A stretch of 64,000 nt of DNA from Synchiropus splendidus (lineage: Eukaryota; Chordata; Actinopteri; Syngnathiformes; Callionymidae). A program made the position numbers and the translations under genes. The notes below the pieces were generated by a model. The model was given only the letters and a program-made list of their open reading frames with translations, did no database searches and was not told where the DNA came from. This document shows positions 44,961 to 58,769 of the stretch, in pieces; positions within the stretch are counted from its first letter, which is position 1, and the number at the start of each line of letters is the position of its first letter. Where the stretch lies: contig NC_071343.1 of assembly GCF_027744825.2 (NCBI RefSeq), positions 15,300,866 through 15,364,865 on the forward strand, in the 5' to 3' direction.

Positions 44961-47815
44961 TCTTCAAAGCGGAAAGCCAGTTCAAAGACTCCACTGGGTC
45001 GCTGACCGGGTTCCAGTACTTTCATCAGTTAGGGTGTTACTGGCTTCCTCTGAGAACCATATTCACCCCTGGAGCATGAGTCGCTGGGTGTTAAGGTGAA
45101 GGACAGTTACTATTGAAGGACTGGTTTAGACTAATCTTCACGTAAGTGTCGCCATGTTTTACAAGTGAAAATGGTGAAGGACCCAAACAGGGACAAAAAC
45201 ATTGCATTTCATTAGAACCGGCCATATTTTATTTTATTTTTTTTACATTTGACTCCATGGCGTCAACTATAGTTTTTTGTTTTAAAGTTGTTACAATCAT
45301 TATAAAAAAGGGGGCGGAAAAAGAATAAGAAAACATAGTTAAATACGTTCCTTGAGTCTCCAAATCTTTCCGACTCAATTGTGACTATTTAGGAGCAGAA
45401 GATCTCAACCCAGCAGCCAGACACTCTCTGCTCTCCCACGCTGAGATGGACGTCCCACGTCAGGAGAAAGCATTATTTTTCTGACTCTGAAGAGCTTTAA
45501 CAAAAATGTCAGACAGAGATGGAGAGTTTTATTTTATCTTTGGAGATGTGCACAGCAACCCTGAGAGACTTTCAGTTTCAATATAGCAGTCAGGTCTTTT
45601 TAGGAAGAACCTGGACAGTGGCAGATACTGTTGTTCATTTTGTGGCTTATTAGGAGTCTACAACCGCTTTCACATTAACTTCTCCTCAACCTTTTCTCAA
45701 TAATGTTTTTGGTAATCCACGTGCTGTTGAAAGACAGGAAAGGAAGAACCCAATGGTGGAGGTCCTGCCCAACAGCAGATGGAGGAACAATAAACCCCAT
45801 TCAGTGGTCAAGAATAAAACGTATCTTGTTTCATTTTCATAAAAAGATGCTGAAACAAGTAGTTTCTAAACATCCGACTTAACCGGACCTGACGGATCAG
45901 TGATGCAATGCTCTGGCAGCTTCATCTGTAAAGTCTTGAGGATGAATAACATGAATACCCCCCCTCCACTTCAGTGACGCACAACCACCAGAGTGAACAA
46001 TGGTGAGCCTGGTCGTCCGCTATAAATCTCAAGATGCCATGAAAATCTTGGATTGAATCGATTCAGAGTGATGCCAGCGTGTGGCAAGGCAGGATATCGG
46101 CATAATCCAAAACAGCACAAAACAATCAATGACAGCACAAATTTTTAATTTTTAAACTCTGCACCATATTGTCCTTTTAAAATGGGAGGGAAAAAAACTG
46201 ACCTGTTGACTGTTGCCGCTTTGCTGTGGAATGAGAGACAGGGGACACCTTGGCTGCCATTCAATCACACGTAAAGACGTGGGTGTGTGTGCATTGTTTG
46301 TAGGAAAAAACATGAGAAATTTAGCAGCAGAGGTTATCTGAGTCAGCAAACCTGAGGGAATCTGACTCAACACTGCAAGTGTGCGCTTGTGTGTGTGCGC
46401 TTGTGTGTATACACTGCAAGAGTGATGCTTGCCTAAGTGCCACAAGTCCAACATGTGAAAACAGGAAAGGTCAACAGACGCCAGACGTTGATGACTCTTT
46501 CCTTATCGCCGCTGTTTGTCGGCACATTGCAAATTTAAACTCTGATTTCTGCCCAAAACCTGTTAGGTAATCAACTTAAAAATACATCTTGAGATAAATT
46601 AAATTTGCTGAGGTTGAGACAAGGTTAATTAACTGAGTCACTGCGACACTAAAGTGCTACTCTCCGTGTTTCGTGAAAGTTTATCTTCATGGAGTAGCGG
46701 GAATGAAAACAGCAGCACTTTATCAGGCCGTCGCCTCGAGTGAGGTCCATTTGCAGCTGTAGAGTGGAATCACGGTTCGTGTCATTCAATTTCATTTTCA
46801 TTGTTTACAGAGTTGGAGATCCGAAATCAAAACAACACCATGATCACAACATGAAATAAAACAGTAAATATAAAAGTACTCTGACAGCCAATTCACTTGC
46901 TGTCATACTCGGTAGACTTTGGCTTCATGAGTGGGATGTTTGGATCACGGGGCGACAAGACTGACCTGCCTTTTTGTGAGTGGGACATTGGCGCGTCATC
47001 GACATAGCAATGAAATGAGATGCTTAAAAATGACCACAGCAAGGTAGATACAAAAGGATGGTAATCTCTGCTCATCCTTCAAGCCAAAAGTGATAAAACA
47101 AAGATCTATCATAGCAAATAGAAATACATCAGGCAACATGAGGGTTGACGGGTTGATGAACATCTTTTTTTTTTTTTTTTGAGAAATCTCAAAATAGCTA
47201 AATGTCAGATCAATGGTTGTTTGCAAAATGAAAGTAAAAGTCAAGCGGGCCAAACAGCCCTCTGTGTTCCTTGTTTCTCAGTCACCTCATGACAACATTT
47301 TTCCTTTTCGAGTGACCTGGAAGTCAGTCTTCCGCATTGCGTGTTGACATTGGTTTTGAACTGAATCAAATGTTGCCTCTCTTGACTCGAGTGGAAGTCC
47401 TCATTGTGTTGACTGACTACATTCCATTACAGAAGAGACAGACGTACAGAGTGGACAGTGCTTCCCACACACAGATATTGAAAAGTTTTAACTTTTGGTT
47501 TTGGGCAGTCACTGTTTCTGGAGCCATCCAATTTAAGGGCAGCAAAGGGGGTGGGTTTTCTGCCAGGATTTTTTTTTAACCACCACCCCCCAAAAAAATA
47601 AAAAACAATAGAACGGAAGGCATCACAAAGTGATAGAGAAACATAGATGAATGTTTTGTCATCTCATGAATTGGTGACAGTAAAAATGCTAGTTTTTAAT
47701 CATGAGAAGTAAATCTGCCTCCAATCCAAGCCGTTCTCACTTGGTCCGCCTCTTCATATGTCCGACCGAAATGTGCCACTTGAGTTCCTCGAGCAATCCA
47801 CCTCCATGATGTACG
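44961..47815. other. Intergenic DNA, no gene seen
   Basis: Mixed sequence. A fragment at 45869-45900 (CATCCGACTTAACCGG) resembles one end of the short inverted-repeat element seen at 3922 and 37178. A poly-T run lies at about 47164-47180. No exon is supported. Confidence 0.4.
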
Positions 47816-48037
47816 TTCTTTTCAAGAACTTCTCCATAGTTAGTAACTGTCACAGATTTGCAGCTGTCAAGTCAATTCAGTGACACACTACTGCCACCGT
47901 ATGTGGCTAATGCATTAAAACTGAGCGTTTTGCGTCCCTCACAGCCCAAATGTGTAAAACAAAAAAACCTTTAGCGGCCCTCTAGGGGGCACCTGTGGCC
48001 CAACCATGGGCCCCGGCCCTCTGGTTAAGAATCACTG
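47816..48037 (-). mobile_element. hAT-like transposon 5' fragment, copy 2
   Basis: The minus strand starts CAGTGATTCTTAACCAGAGG at 48037, carries the same leader as copies 1 and 3, and reaches an ATG at 47837 giving MEKFLKR. Similarity to the other copies then stops abruptly, only seven codons into the transposase. The TTCTTAACC start is frequent at hAT/Charlie-type termini. Confidence 0.65.
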
Positions 48038-49054
48038 CTCTACTGTACAGGTCTGTCAAAACCATGAATGAACAACCCTGATGGTTTGGTCTTCACCGGC
48101 CGTCTATGTACACACACACAAACAACCCATGACAAAAATGTGAATGGCCAGAAAAACAGGTTGGACTGCACCACAAGTATCACTGTACCCCGTCACACTG
48201 GAACGTTTACCTCAATCAAGCCTTTTGGCTTTTATCATGAACCATGAACCTATGAGTCATTGTGAGTAAATGTACACCTCATCTTTGCTCCTTACAAATG
48301 AAAAGGGAGTGTAACAAAATGAAACGTATAAGGCGTGTCAAGAGCCTGAGAACTGGGCTAAAGACTGTGGAAAGAGCTGAAAACCCAGAGACAAATGGAG
48401 GATCAGCGAACAGATGACTGTGCCTGAAGCGCTGGGTTCATATTTAGACAAACAAAAGCGGCGGCCTGCCAGCTCTGCTTACCACATTGATTAGAGTCGC
48501 GGGCGGCCGGCCTCTTCAATATGCTGAGCAGATACAGCGCTTCCAAACAATTCTACTGGAGAATGTATGTAAGGTCTCAGCATCTGGATGGTGTACATGC
48601 TGAGTATTTTCATCCGACACTGGCACCCATCTGCGCTCTTCCCGACTGTTGCTTTATCGTCTGACGGCTGAAATGTTGAGTCTTTACTCAGTCACTTTTA
48701 ACCCCGAGGGACAGTGGTGGATGTTTGGTCACAGTACTCTTTCATCGTGTTTGCTTGCTTCTCTTTCCAGCCCAAATTGCCTGACCCCAGAGGTCAATCT
48801 CTACCCGCAGGTAGCCAACACTTCCCTTCATAGAATCCAATAGATCCACTTCATATGGCATGGTCATCCCACGTCTGACACCAAGCAGAAGCCAGCTGGA
48901 ATACATGACATGTCATAACCCCAACCACTCTTTTTGAACGGCGAACAATACCAAACATTTGATTCAGTGGAAATTTATGTCTGATTTTATTTGACAAAAA
49001 GAGTGAAACAGTACAAGGTCATGCCTGAATAAAAGTCAGAAAATATTTTTAAAC
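48038..49054. other. Intergenic DNA, no gene seen
   Basis: Unique-looking sequence. The part around 48470-48560 (GAGTCGCGGGCGGCCGGCC, CAATATGCTGAGCAG) has a conserved-looking texture but no assignment is possible. Confidence 0.35.
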
Positions 49055-49325
49055 TATAAACCATAGGGCCGGAGCCCATGGTTGGGCCGTGAGCGCCTCC
49101 TAGAGGGCCGCTAAAAGTTTGTTTGTTTTACACCCGAGGGCCGCGAGACGCTCAGTTTTAATACATTAGCCACGTATGGTGGCAGTAGCGTGTCACTGAA
49201 TTGACTTGACAGCTGCAAACCTGTGGCAGTTAACAACAATGGAGGAGTTCTTGAAAAGAAAAAATGATAAAGAAAGTGATGGCGCCCCCAACAGTGAAGC
49301 AGATTTGAAAATTCATGGGGATACT
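49055..49325 (+). mobile_element. hAT-like transposon 5' fragment, copy 3
   Basis: Plus-strand relative of copies 1 and 2: leader from about 49055, then an ATG at 49239 giving MEEFLKRKNDKESDGAPNSE before the frame degenerates near 49325. AT-rich sequence follows and could include the element's far end, but no matching terminus was found. Confidence 0.6.
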
Positions 49326-51779
49326 TTCATTTACACTTCTTCTTCTTTGGAGTTTAAATAAAATATATAATTTTTATTTTATATTTAAACATGGTTGTAT
49401 ATTTATTTTATTCATAATTTTATTCAGTTTCTTCCAATTTTCTCAACAGTTTAAATCAAGTACATTTTTTTTTTGGTTTATTTTTCTAAATTTGACATGA
49501 ATGACATGGTTCTGCTGCTGGTTGGACCATTCGATGACAAATAATATCTTTGCAATGAGCACATGGATTCATGTCATTTCACAAGGTTTTGGTTTGTTTA
49601 CATGTAAGTAGATTAAATGTGGTTATTGATCACCTGTACTGAGAGAAAATATGTGACAGAGGAAAAAAAAAAAAAATGTATGTGCCCTGATGAAGTGGCT
49701 GACTAAAAGTCTTCCCCCAGCTGTGTGACTGTAACTAGTTAAAAACTCATTTCCAATGATCCCAATGGATATATATATACAACGGAAATACAGCCAAAGA
49801 AAAATGTAAAATCCCCTGAAAAAGGCCAATTTCTTTCCTGCAAGTCTTCAGCCTATAGTCTTCAAAAGCTCTCAGGTCATCCGTTAGTGTGTCTCCTCAG
49901 AGGTCCCACACAAACAATCTAAGGCTAGAGTCAGCTGTGTTTCCATTATCAGAAAGGGATGAGAGTGCTGCAAGCCTCTACCACCAGACCCGAGGAGCAA
50001 ATGAGAAATGCACTGCACTTATTTTATGATTGCTTGACCAATAGTCTCACCTCCATCTTCTCTCCCTCTCATTCGTCTCTCCGATATTGTGGCTTATTCC
50101 TCACACCTCTTTTCACCCTGGAAGTATTCAAGCCAAGACGTTCTACATCAAAACGTGTTCATTCCACACACTGAAGTTTGACAAACAATAATGTACATGC
50201 TGAGCTCCTCGGCTTCAGCTTAATCCAGCGGCTGAAGGAAGGATTAATACGGAGGAGTCGTCTCGTTCGTTACCGTGTCTTGTGTTTGGGGTGAGTCCCT
50301 GTATGTTTGTGAAACAGACACAGGAGAATTGAGGTCTGACACGAGTGAGAAACACTCGGTAATCTGCTCTCATGTGCTCATCTCCGTGAACCAAAGTGCT
50401 TTTTCACCTCTGACTCCAGGAAGGTCCCCCGAAAAAACCACTGTGGTCCCAATTCTTCAGGAATTAAGCCTGACTAAAGGATCAACGGAAGGTTGCTCAC
50501 GAGGCCCAAATAACAAAAACGCTTGGTGGTGGATCTACACACACAGACACACACAAGGAATAACTACAATGTGGAGAAACAGTATCCGTGAGTCTAAACA
50601 GAAGCACTCACATGTGAACAAACAGCAAGAAGCAACAAACAGAAAACGGAGGAACGAGAGTAAACTAAGGAGACGGCTGAAAGAACGTAAAGCACGCAGA
50701 GAATTTAGATCATCAGTACCATGAAAGAAACGAGAGTTGAAGGAGTTTACCGTGAGGACGCGAAGCAACCATCTGGCGACACCAGCTGGCATCGAGGTGT
50801 TGAAATCCAGGAAAGCTTGATTGTCTGATGCCTCCCAGCCATGTCGATCTGGAAGCTGGAGGAAACGAAGGAAAAAGAAACACAGAACCAGAAGGGAAAT
50901 AACAAAATAAAAGCACAATCCAATCAAAAATCTCTGGAAAGAAATATCCAAACTGACTGAATCTGAATCTGCCACATTTTTGCTCCACTTGGAGCCAGAT
51001 TCTTCGTCCAGACTTATGTTTTAGGGCTCTGCTGCTGTTCCAATGACCAGACAAACTGACAGGTTCAGGGTTGTCTCTCCTTGCTATTTCCGTTCAATTC
51101 ATCTCACTCTCACCTGCTTCTACAGACAGTGTTTCGGGCATTGATGGCACAATGAAGTGGACCGCCTGTCTGGGGTGGAGTTTAAACACATCTTTCATTT
51201 TGTCCTATGTAACCCAAAGATGAGAAGATTCCAAACCTGAGTTAGATTAGCTGAATATCTCACCTCCAGTCTCTGACCAACACTCCTCAAAGAGAATGCA
51301 CCAAAGTGATCTAGCACCATCCCAGAGCTAATGTTAGCATCACGTCAGTCACATAAACAACGGGACAGAACAACGATGGGAATTCTCTGTATCGGAAAAA
51401 AAAGGCTGTGTGAAAGATGTTCCTCACCCTCATTACTGCCACACTCCAACCGAGTGACTCAGCACTTTCTTCCCGCCGTCATCTGTTTCTCACCGCAGAG
51501 AAGCTGTCCCCCTCCCCTGACACATAATCAGCTGCCCCCCCCCCTCAAATCCATCAGGAAGATTTATCGGCTGTATTGCCGCAGTTTAGAAAAACATTAG
51601 CAAGTCGGGTGAATCCACGTGCAAGATGTTCAGAAAAAAAAAATGACAATGGAGAAAATATTCATCTAGTATTAACAATGAATTCAACACTGACATAAAT
51701 AGAAAATAGTGAGGGCTCACAACCCAGGCGCTAGAATGTTTCATATGTTTGTCAATTCCGTTTTTTGTAGTTCTTCACG
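49326..51779. other. Intergenic DNA, no gene seen
   Basis: Mixed sequence with poly-A near 49661 and a short TA run near 49770. Two overlapping open frames of about 149 and 146 codons on opposite strands at 50275-50975 have no recognisable domain. Confidence 0.4.
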
Positions 51780-52040
51780 TTAAAAAGCCAAGCGGTTGCA
51801 TGGAAACTTGAATCAACGTTGCCGTCGTGCCTCCACGCTGCAGCTGATATTAACTGCTCTGGGCTTCTGTGACAATATAGAGGAGGACGGTGGCGAGGTG
51901 GAAGGCCAGACAAATATCAAACTTCACAGTGGAAGCCAAGAGTGGATATCAGCCTCCGAATATATTTGTTATGAATCTCTATCTTTTATTCATGCCATCA
52001 CGGGGCTTGATATTTCGGCAGGGCGTGTGACATAATCAAC
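51780..52040. promoter_or_regulatory. Candidate conserved non-coding block
   Basis: Non-repetitive block with CTGCAGCTGATATTAACTG, CAGACAAATATCAAAC and CTTTTATTCATGCC. A 79-codon frame spans it but lacks splice partners or similarity. Its composition is distinct from neighbouring AT-rich DNA. Confidence 0.25.
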
Positions 52041-54717
52041 AATACGTTGCAGCACATTTGCACCTAGATTGCGAGTAATTCTTCATTATATTTATTTATA
52101 CCAGTGAGAGTCTGGTAGCATTTTGTGGTATTGTTAAGTTATAGTGGGATATGGCCGAATTGCCAAAGTGTAAACATTTTCTTTTTAAATAATATATTTC
52201 ACTAAAATGCTGGATTTTATCTTTGTGTGATGAAATTTAAAAAAGTATTTTTTAGCCTTAAAAACAACATAAAAAACAAAGATAAAATGAAGTATTTGAA
52301 GTTGAGAGCAGGAAGAAGATAACCTGACTAGTGGTGGAATAATCTTCATAAAAATAATACTCTGTGATGTAACCTTTAATGGTCGTCTCATACCCACATG
52401 ACTGCACTCAAGGATGCAGCCAGTTCTTTGAAGAACATCTGTAGGCGATGGTAGACAGATTGTTATCAAATGGATCTGCAGTCTGAATGGCATCCGTCTG
52501 TGGATGGAGACTGTAAAAATGTAGGAAGAGTAGTTATACTAAAGTGAACCCATGACAACACTCATTAAACAAGCTTTTGTTTTAGTAGTCGGTGAGCACC
52601 ATCTTAACCTGGTGTTTCAGCCGAACAAGTGCCATGTGTGGCAGCAAACCCATTTTTAGGAATTTTAATTTCCACGTTTCCACCTAAATTTGTGTTTTAA
52701 CCTTCCATCTCTTTCCTCCACCCTTTTGACTTTTTGTCCTTCTCTCAGGCTCAGATCATTTCTATTCCTCCCTCATCCCTTCCTCCATCCCTGGCTGTCT
52801 CACTCCATCTGTCTTCTCACTCCTCACATCAATATCTTTCAATCTCTCCTCCTCTCTGCAAACAGAGTGACCCTTCAGTCTGCTGTCACTTCTCCGCCTC
52901 CAGAAGCGTCACTGTCTCGCTCGCTCATTCGCTGTCTCTCTCCTGTGGGTAAACATGACCCATGCTTCCATCATCCTCTTGTCATTTTGTCATTATTATG
53001 CCCCCTGAACTCCCCTCCGCCTCCTCTCCTCGGATCCTCTCTGTTCATCCAACGCTCCTCTTCACATCCCTGCACTGATGACAAATTCTTCCATTAGTCC
53101 TCCTCCATCTCTCAAGAACTCGGCCGCCTCTCCTCCCTCCTTTAATTGTTTGGGTCATTACTCTTTGTTCCAGATGAGACGTGGGAATGTCCATAGCTTT
53201 GCTCTTGCACCACCTCCACTGCAGGTAAGGATACACGCAATAAAAGCAGTTGTATCCTTTAATAGTGTGTTCGCTGTGCATTTTTCTTGTCAGCAAACCA
53301 ACTAAACCTCCTCGAAACACTTCTCATGGATTGGTCATCTGGTGTCTCCTACAGAGCGATAAACACGGGATCCAGCTATGAGCCACTGTAAAGCTTTCTG
53401 TCCCGCCCCTCTGAATGAGCCCATATGACTCTGGTATATAGGAAGTATATAGCAGACATGAGTCGCTCAGACACTTCACCTGGTTGTACTTCCTCAAAAG
53501 TGCAATGAACGGCAGCAACAGCAGGAGCCGCTGTCCAGAAATCAAACTCAGTAATAATTATGATAAATATACTTAATACTTGTGGCAACATGACAATTTA
53601 CTATGTTATTGTGTTAATATTTCTTTAACAAACTGAGCCATTCACATGAGTAAATTGTTTATCTCACAACTAGAATTCTAGATTTTGAGTGTGGAATATT
53701 TTCCACAAGTGATTTGTGGTTCTTCCTACCAAGTCTTAAATATCCACATGGATTAGAAACTGTGGCTGGACGTTGCTCCCCCCTCCCTCCGGGTTAGAAT
53801 GATGTGACTGACATCATTGGTCATAGAGCCCTGGGAAACGGCAATTCAGAAACGTGGGGGCAAGACATGTGTTGCCGGCAGGCACAAGGACTTAACAGGT
53901 ACGAGCGGTGCCAGGAAGGGAGTAGAAGGTGGTGGGAGGGAGATGGGGGACGGGCTGTGTGTGTCCATATCTCGGAAATAAATTCAGAGTGAAAGGCGAA
54001 CCTCCATTGGGTTATTTATTTTACTCAATGATCTGTTTTTAGGTCAGTATTTTGGACTTTGGTTAAAAAAACATTTGCCTGCTCTACTCTGTAGAGTTGA
54101 TCTTGCTAAGATCAGAAAGAAGAGGTTTTTAAACTGAGCACATTGAACTGTTCACTCTCAGTAGTCTGTCGACAAGTCTGCCGATGGTCCTGGCTGTTTT
54201 TACCCTCCTCCTCTCTGTTACCCGGCCGGGTCTTATGCAATAATTTTCTGTCCTCCATTCCCACTTGAGCCTTTCACCCTTGCTGTCGCTCGCATCCCGA
54301 GTGCTCCATCAGCCGTTCATCTATTTCTCTTGCAGAACCGCATCTCAGGCGTCGCTATCACCTGTCGAGCGTATTCTAGCTCCCTCTGTCCTCTCAAGTC
54401 TCCAATATAGGAGCTGAAGATTACAGGCTTTTTGCTCACTTTGTCATCAGCGAGTCTGTATGTTGTTGGTCACACTTCGATTGCCGGGTTCTCCATCTTC
54501 TCCTCCCGCTCCAATGTTCTCTCCATCATCCCCACCGTGTGTCTCTGACGTCTCACCATTCTCCTATTATCTTCTCCGGCTCCTCTGTCTTGACCTGTCT
54601 GCGTTACCAGACCAGACCCAATTAATGTGACCAATGGAGGGGTGGTAAAGTCTTCAATCTTTTTTCTTATTTTTGGAAAGTCAGATATGCTGTTTCAGAT
54701 GCAATGAAGGCCACAGT
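52041..54717. other. Intergenic DNA, C/T-rich in part, no gene seen
   Basis: Positions 52690-53130 are strongly C/T-rich on the + strand with CTCC and CATC words, which generates long but low-complexity open frames. No exon or transposon is supported. Confidence 0.4.
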
Positions 54718-54757
54718 ACAAGCAAAGGCACAACAATTGGGAAGGTTTATGAAGAAC
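54718..54757 (+). repeat. 40-bp direct repeat, copy A
   Basis: The segment from ACAAGCAAAGGCAC to TTTATGAAGAAC recurs at 58770-58809 with one mismatch. Sequence on both sides of the two copies is unrelated. Confidence 0.9.
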
Positions 54758-54871
54758 CTGAACTGCTTTGGGTGCCTCCTAAATCTTCGTCTTCCTGGAC
54801 AACTCTCTTAGCATGTCTCTGTCCCAGTGTCCTTGAACCTGACATGCACTGGACAGCTGGATCGTGTAATG

Positions 54872-55205
54872 CAGAGGTGGGCAGTTAAATTTCCTAGAGG
54901 GCCACATTATAAAGTGGGACTGTTGTGAGGGGCCATCATGCCAAAAAAAATGACTACGAAATGTGACAGAAAAAAAAAACATAATAAACTATGGACCAAC
55001 AGGGAGGAGCATACCGAAATGAAAATCGAAAAGTTTAGTCATGAATGTGTTGTATTTACTATTGAACCAGTGCTGGCTAAAACAGAAACAGGATTAAAAA
55101 AATGACATCTTATCAGCTCTATAGTTTTATCTGACCTCATGAGGGCTGCAAAAACACAGGCAAAGGACCGCATATGGCCCCCGGGCTGCACTTTGCCAAG
55201 GTCTG
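54872..55205. mobile_element. hAT-like non-autonomous element, copy A
   Basis: Ends are CAGAGGTGGGCAGTTA and CTTTGCCAAGGTCTG, an imperfect inverted repeat. The flanks GTGTAATG and GTCAAATG match at 6 of 8 positions, consistent with the 8-bp target duplication of hAT elements. Interior words (GGGCCATCATGCC, TGACTACGAAATGTGACAG, CCGCATATGGCCCCC) are shared with 59524-60238. No transposase frame. Confidence 0.7.
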
Positions 55206-56148
55206 GTCAAATGCATCTGGTAAATACACACAACCCACGTCAACTGGCTCACTTCGACCCTCTCGTAGTTGAGGATAGCTCATTCTTTCCAAAACCGCCA
55301 CAGACCAGCTGCAAAAGTATGATGGTAGATGGTAGATCATGATCTGATCGTTCGTCTCCTCATGACTTAAGAGGCACTGTCTTCAACTCATTCCTATATG
55401 AACAAGCCAACACAGGAAACCTTACAACAATGTGCAAAATATCTATTAAAACAGACACATCATCTGGAGTTAATTTTAATAATAGCTGAAGACCTTCCCT
55501 GATGCCAAGTTATGTGTCACCGCTGATTTGGGTACTGTCCTATCCCTCTCACAAACATGTGAAGCTCGAGACCCACCAACTTCATCTGACTTTACTTTGT
55601 GGTGTATTTTTTCCATTTGCACACTAGAAAATGAATGTTCTCACTACATGCTCTAATCTAGACATAGTCCCTTTGCCGACCGAGACAGTCTTCCAAGGCC
55701 GGACCTCAGCGCTCCTAACACGAATATCAAGGTATCATCTGCTATGCTTCTCCATCGGGCTGCCGACCAGCTCAGTGGTCATCAAAGACGATCACCTTCA
55801 CAATACCAATTGATAACAATGGTCTTGGCTCAAAACGTTTCATATCAGAACTTCCTTTGGGCCCAGACAGATCCAAACTCCGATTTCAACCTGATGAATT
55901 CCCTCATGGTGGGACAATAAAGGATGGCTGCTCGAATCTAATGTTATAATAGTTAGGGGGGTTTCATGCTACAGGGCAAAGTCCATTTGCCTCAGGCAAA
56001 GACTTCCATGATCTCGAACGCAAACAAACCAGGCTTGGGCCTGGACTTATGTCTCCCAGGACAGGTGGACCTTGTCCCAGAATACATTTCTCCCTGGGCA
56101 ACTCAGCTCAAGTTACAGGAAATGAAGTGACAAACAAAAATGCTCCAC
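55206..56148. other. Intergenic DNA, no gene seen
   Basis: Mixed sequence. Some of the last 150 bp may belong to the retroelement-like copy that follows. Confidence 0.35.
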
Positions 56149-56885
56149 AGTGTCATGTCCGCACTTTATCCCGTCTGTTTTTATCTATTGTATTTCTTCC
56201 ATGTCCCTTCCTTGTGCTTTTATTAAGTTATTCCCTGTGATTTCCGTTTCCTGTTTTCCCTGCACCTTCACAGGCAAACGCAGCTGGCTCTATTCTCCTG
56301 ATCAATCCTCCGACATATATAATCCCTCCGACGCCAGCTATGTTTGCCAGATGGTAGCTTCTTGTCTCGACTCAGGTAACTCTTCCAAGACTTCCATGAT
56401 CTCGTTCTTGTCCCTGACCTTTTCTAAATTTCCGTTGCGCGCTCGAATTCCTATTTCTGCCGTAACTTTATTTCCTCGTTCTTCCTCGTTCTACTTCCGC
56501 TTCTCTCTAGTCTCGATTCAGTCCGCGTGTGAGCAGTTTTCAAGTCTCACTTTTTAGTTATATCAGTCCGTGTAGTTTAATCCTCGTGTGCATGTGTGTA
56601 GTCACCACCACCGAGCGCTTTCAGTTTGTCACCACCGCGTTGAGCTTAACTCCAGGTGTGTTTTCTGTCCTCCCCATTTTAGTAGGCTGTCAGTTCTAAT
56701 CCGCCTCTCTTGTTTTCCAGGTTTTCCCTGTTCCCTATGTTCTGATCCCCAGTGCTCTTAGTTCATTAGTTATTTGTCTGTGTATATTATTTGTTCCATC
56801 CTTGATTAAATTGTGTAATTTAATCTTGTGTCTTCTGTCCACCAACACTGACTGCACTTGGGCGCATTCATCTGCCACCATGACA
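56149..56885 (+). mobile_element. LINE/SINE-type 3' tail repeat, second copy
   Basis: Relative of 40000-40680. Shared landmarks are GATTTCCGTTTCCTG, CCGCGTGTGAGCAG, GTGTAATTTAATCTTGTG, TCTTCTGTCC and TGCACTTGGGCGCA near the end. It has several CTGTTCCCTATG-like words typical of fish retroelement 3' regions. Left boundary uncertain. No reverse-transcriptase motif lies in the copy. Confidence 0.5.
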
Positions 56886-58769
56886 CACAGTGCCATTTGA
56901 GAAGAAGGTATTCATACACTGCAGCGGTGTTTGACGGAGAATGGTTTTCGCTGAACAACAACTTGCCTTGACTTAGTCAGCGATTTCTTTGTTGGAGAAT
57001 GACTTGGTTCATACAGTAGGTCTGTGCCCTGATGGCCGGGATAAGTACTGCAGAGTGCGACACAGTCCTGAAGGCAGAGGTTGAAGCAGCACTGTGTGTG
57101 GTGGGCCTGAGCTTTGATCCACCAAGTCTGCAACCTGAAAGCTCAATCCGGGTGTTTCTGGATTTGGAACACGTGTGGGCCATACTGGACGCATCCTATG
57201 AAAGTTGCCTGGCATCTCGTATGTGTCTTCAGGGGGATTCAAAAAGACCTCCTGCGTTCATGTCTGTTCAGGTCAAGGTGTCAGGTGTGGAAACGGTTTG
57301 CTCTTTTCGAACCAGTAATTCCAGTAAATTACCGCTCTGACCCTGTCCCACTAACAAGGAGCAATTTAAATTTTCAGCTGCAGATGGGTCTCTCCTGCCG
57401 CTGAATCAAAGCCTGTCAGCACAATGAGAGGAGAGAGGGACGAAGACAAACGCCCATGAGCTGTGGCTCCTCCACTCAGTGCAGGAAAACAGATGAGAGT
57501 CAAGAGAGCCAAGTTCAGTCAGCTGCGGCGAAACAGCGATGGGGAGATAAGGTAACCCTGTTAAGAGGGTGTGGACGTGTGTGCAGCGATCTACCCATTA
57601 GCCTTGTTATTTAGTTATCTTTACCTATCAAACACGCCTTCTTAAACATTTCCTGTGCCAAAGGATGTTCACACAAGCGGCTGGCACCATGACATTACGT
57701 CTGAATTAAAGGGACAAATATAAATATGCTTTATGATGCGAGTATATGACTATATATGTACAGGTGCCTCTTTCAAGGTTTTCCCTCAGTGTCCTAGAGT
57801 TTTTACTTCAGGGTTCCGAGGTCCACACAGCAACAGAGTAACAGCAGTGCAAGCCTGGTGGAGGGACCCCTGCAGAGACGAATTGTCGTCCCCCGGAGTC
57901 TCACAAGGTAACAATTAGGGTCACACACACGCCGTGGGAGTCTCTCCACAGAATCTGGGCCTGCATGGCTTGTAGTCATGAATAAGTGTGTTGTGTCTTC
58001 AAAATAAGGAAGTCACCCATCGCTGAGGGGCTGAAATATGCAAATACCCCAGAAATATGTGGAGAAAAATGCGAGTCTATTCATGATAATATGGAATATT
58101 ACTCCAGTAACACAGTGTATTTTGGTCATCAATGCTCTAGTTTGTTGGAAATATGTTGGAGTCACAGCTAATGTCATTCTGTGGTGATGCATGGAATTAT
58201 CCATGAAACATAAAGGCAATCAGTAAATGTAAACCCCAAAGTATATATACTGAATTCTGCATTAGTGCAATGTGTTGTTGATATTTTTGTCATATGTGAT
58301 TCTGCTTCTGATGAATTAGAAAACGTGATGGATATCATCTGGCTGTAATTGCTCTTTAATAATTTACAAATCTGCTTCATTTAGCATAATGGAAATAACA
58401 GGTAGAAAAACAGAACAGAGAAATGAGTATAACATATGCATTAAAACGTCTCTTTTTTGCAGTCTGTAACCTCAATATTTGACTGTTTGATACTCTACTA
58501 TATGCACGTTTCTTCCTAGTCGTACTGTGTAACCAGAATATGAACATATTAGCATGAGATTTTATTGCTACTATTACTATACCGATATTTATTTATTTTT
58601 TACCTAATGTTAATACCCTACATTTACTTAATCTCTATAAGTAAATGCTGTTTAGCAATGAGCTCCTGATCAACAGCAACATATTAGCTACAACCCTTGA
58701 TATGTTGGTATTATAATATACGATATATCGTATATTTTGTCTGTGAAATATTAAATAAATCCCATACAA
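56886..58769. other. Intergenic DNA, no gene seen
   Basis: Unique-looking sequence. Overlapping open frames on both strands around 56912-57404 lack domains. The last 400 bp are very AT-rich. Confidence 0.4.

Noticed and set aside
50275..50975. Two overlapping open frames of about 149 and 146 codons on opposite strands
   Set aside because: Low-complexity composition (Arg/Lys on one strand, Phe/Leu/Ser on the other), no domain and no splice partners.
52690..53097. 135-codon frame rich in Ser, Leu and Pro
   Set aside because: It results from a C/T-rich tract and has the expected low-complexity composition.
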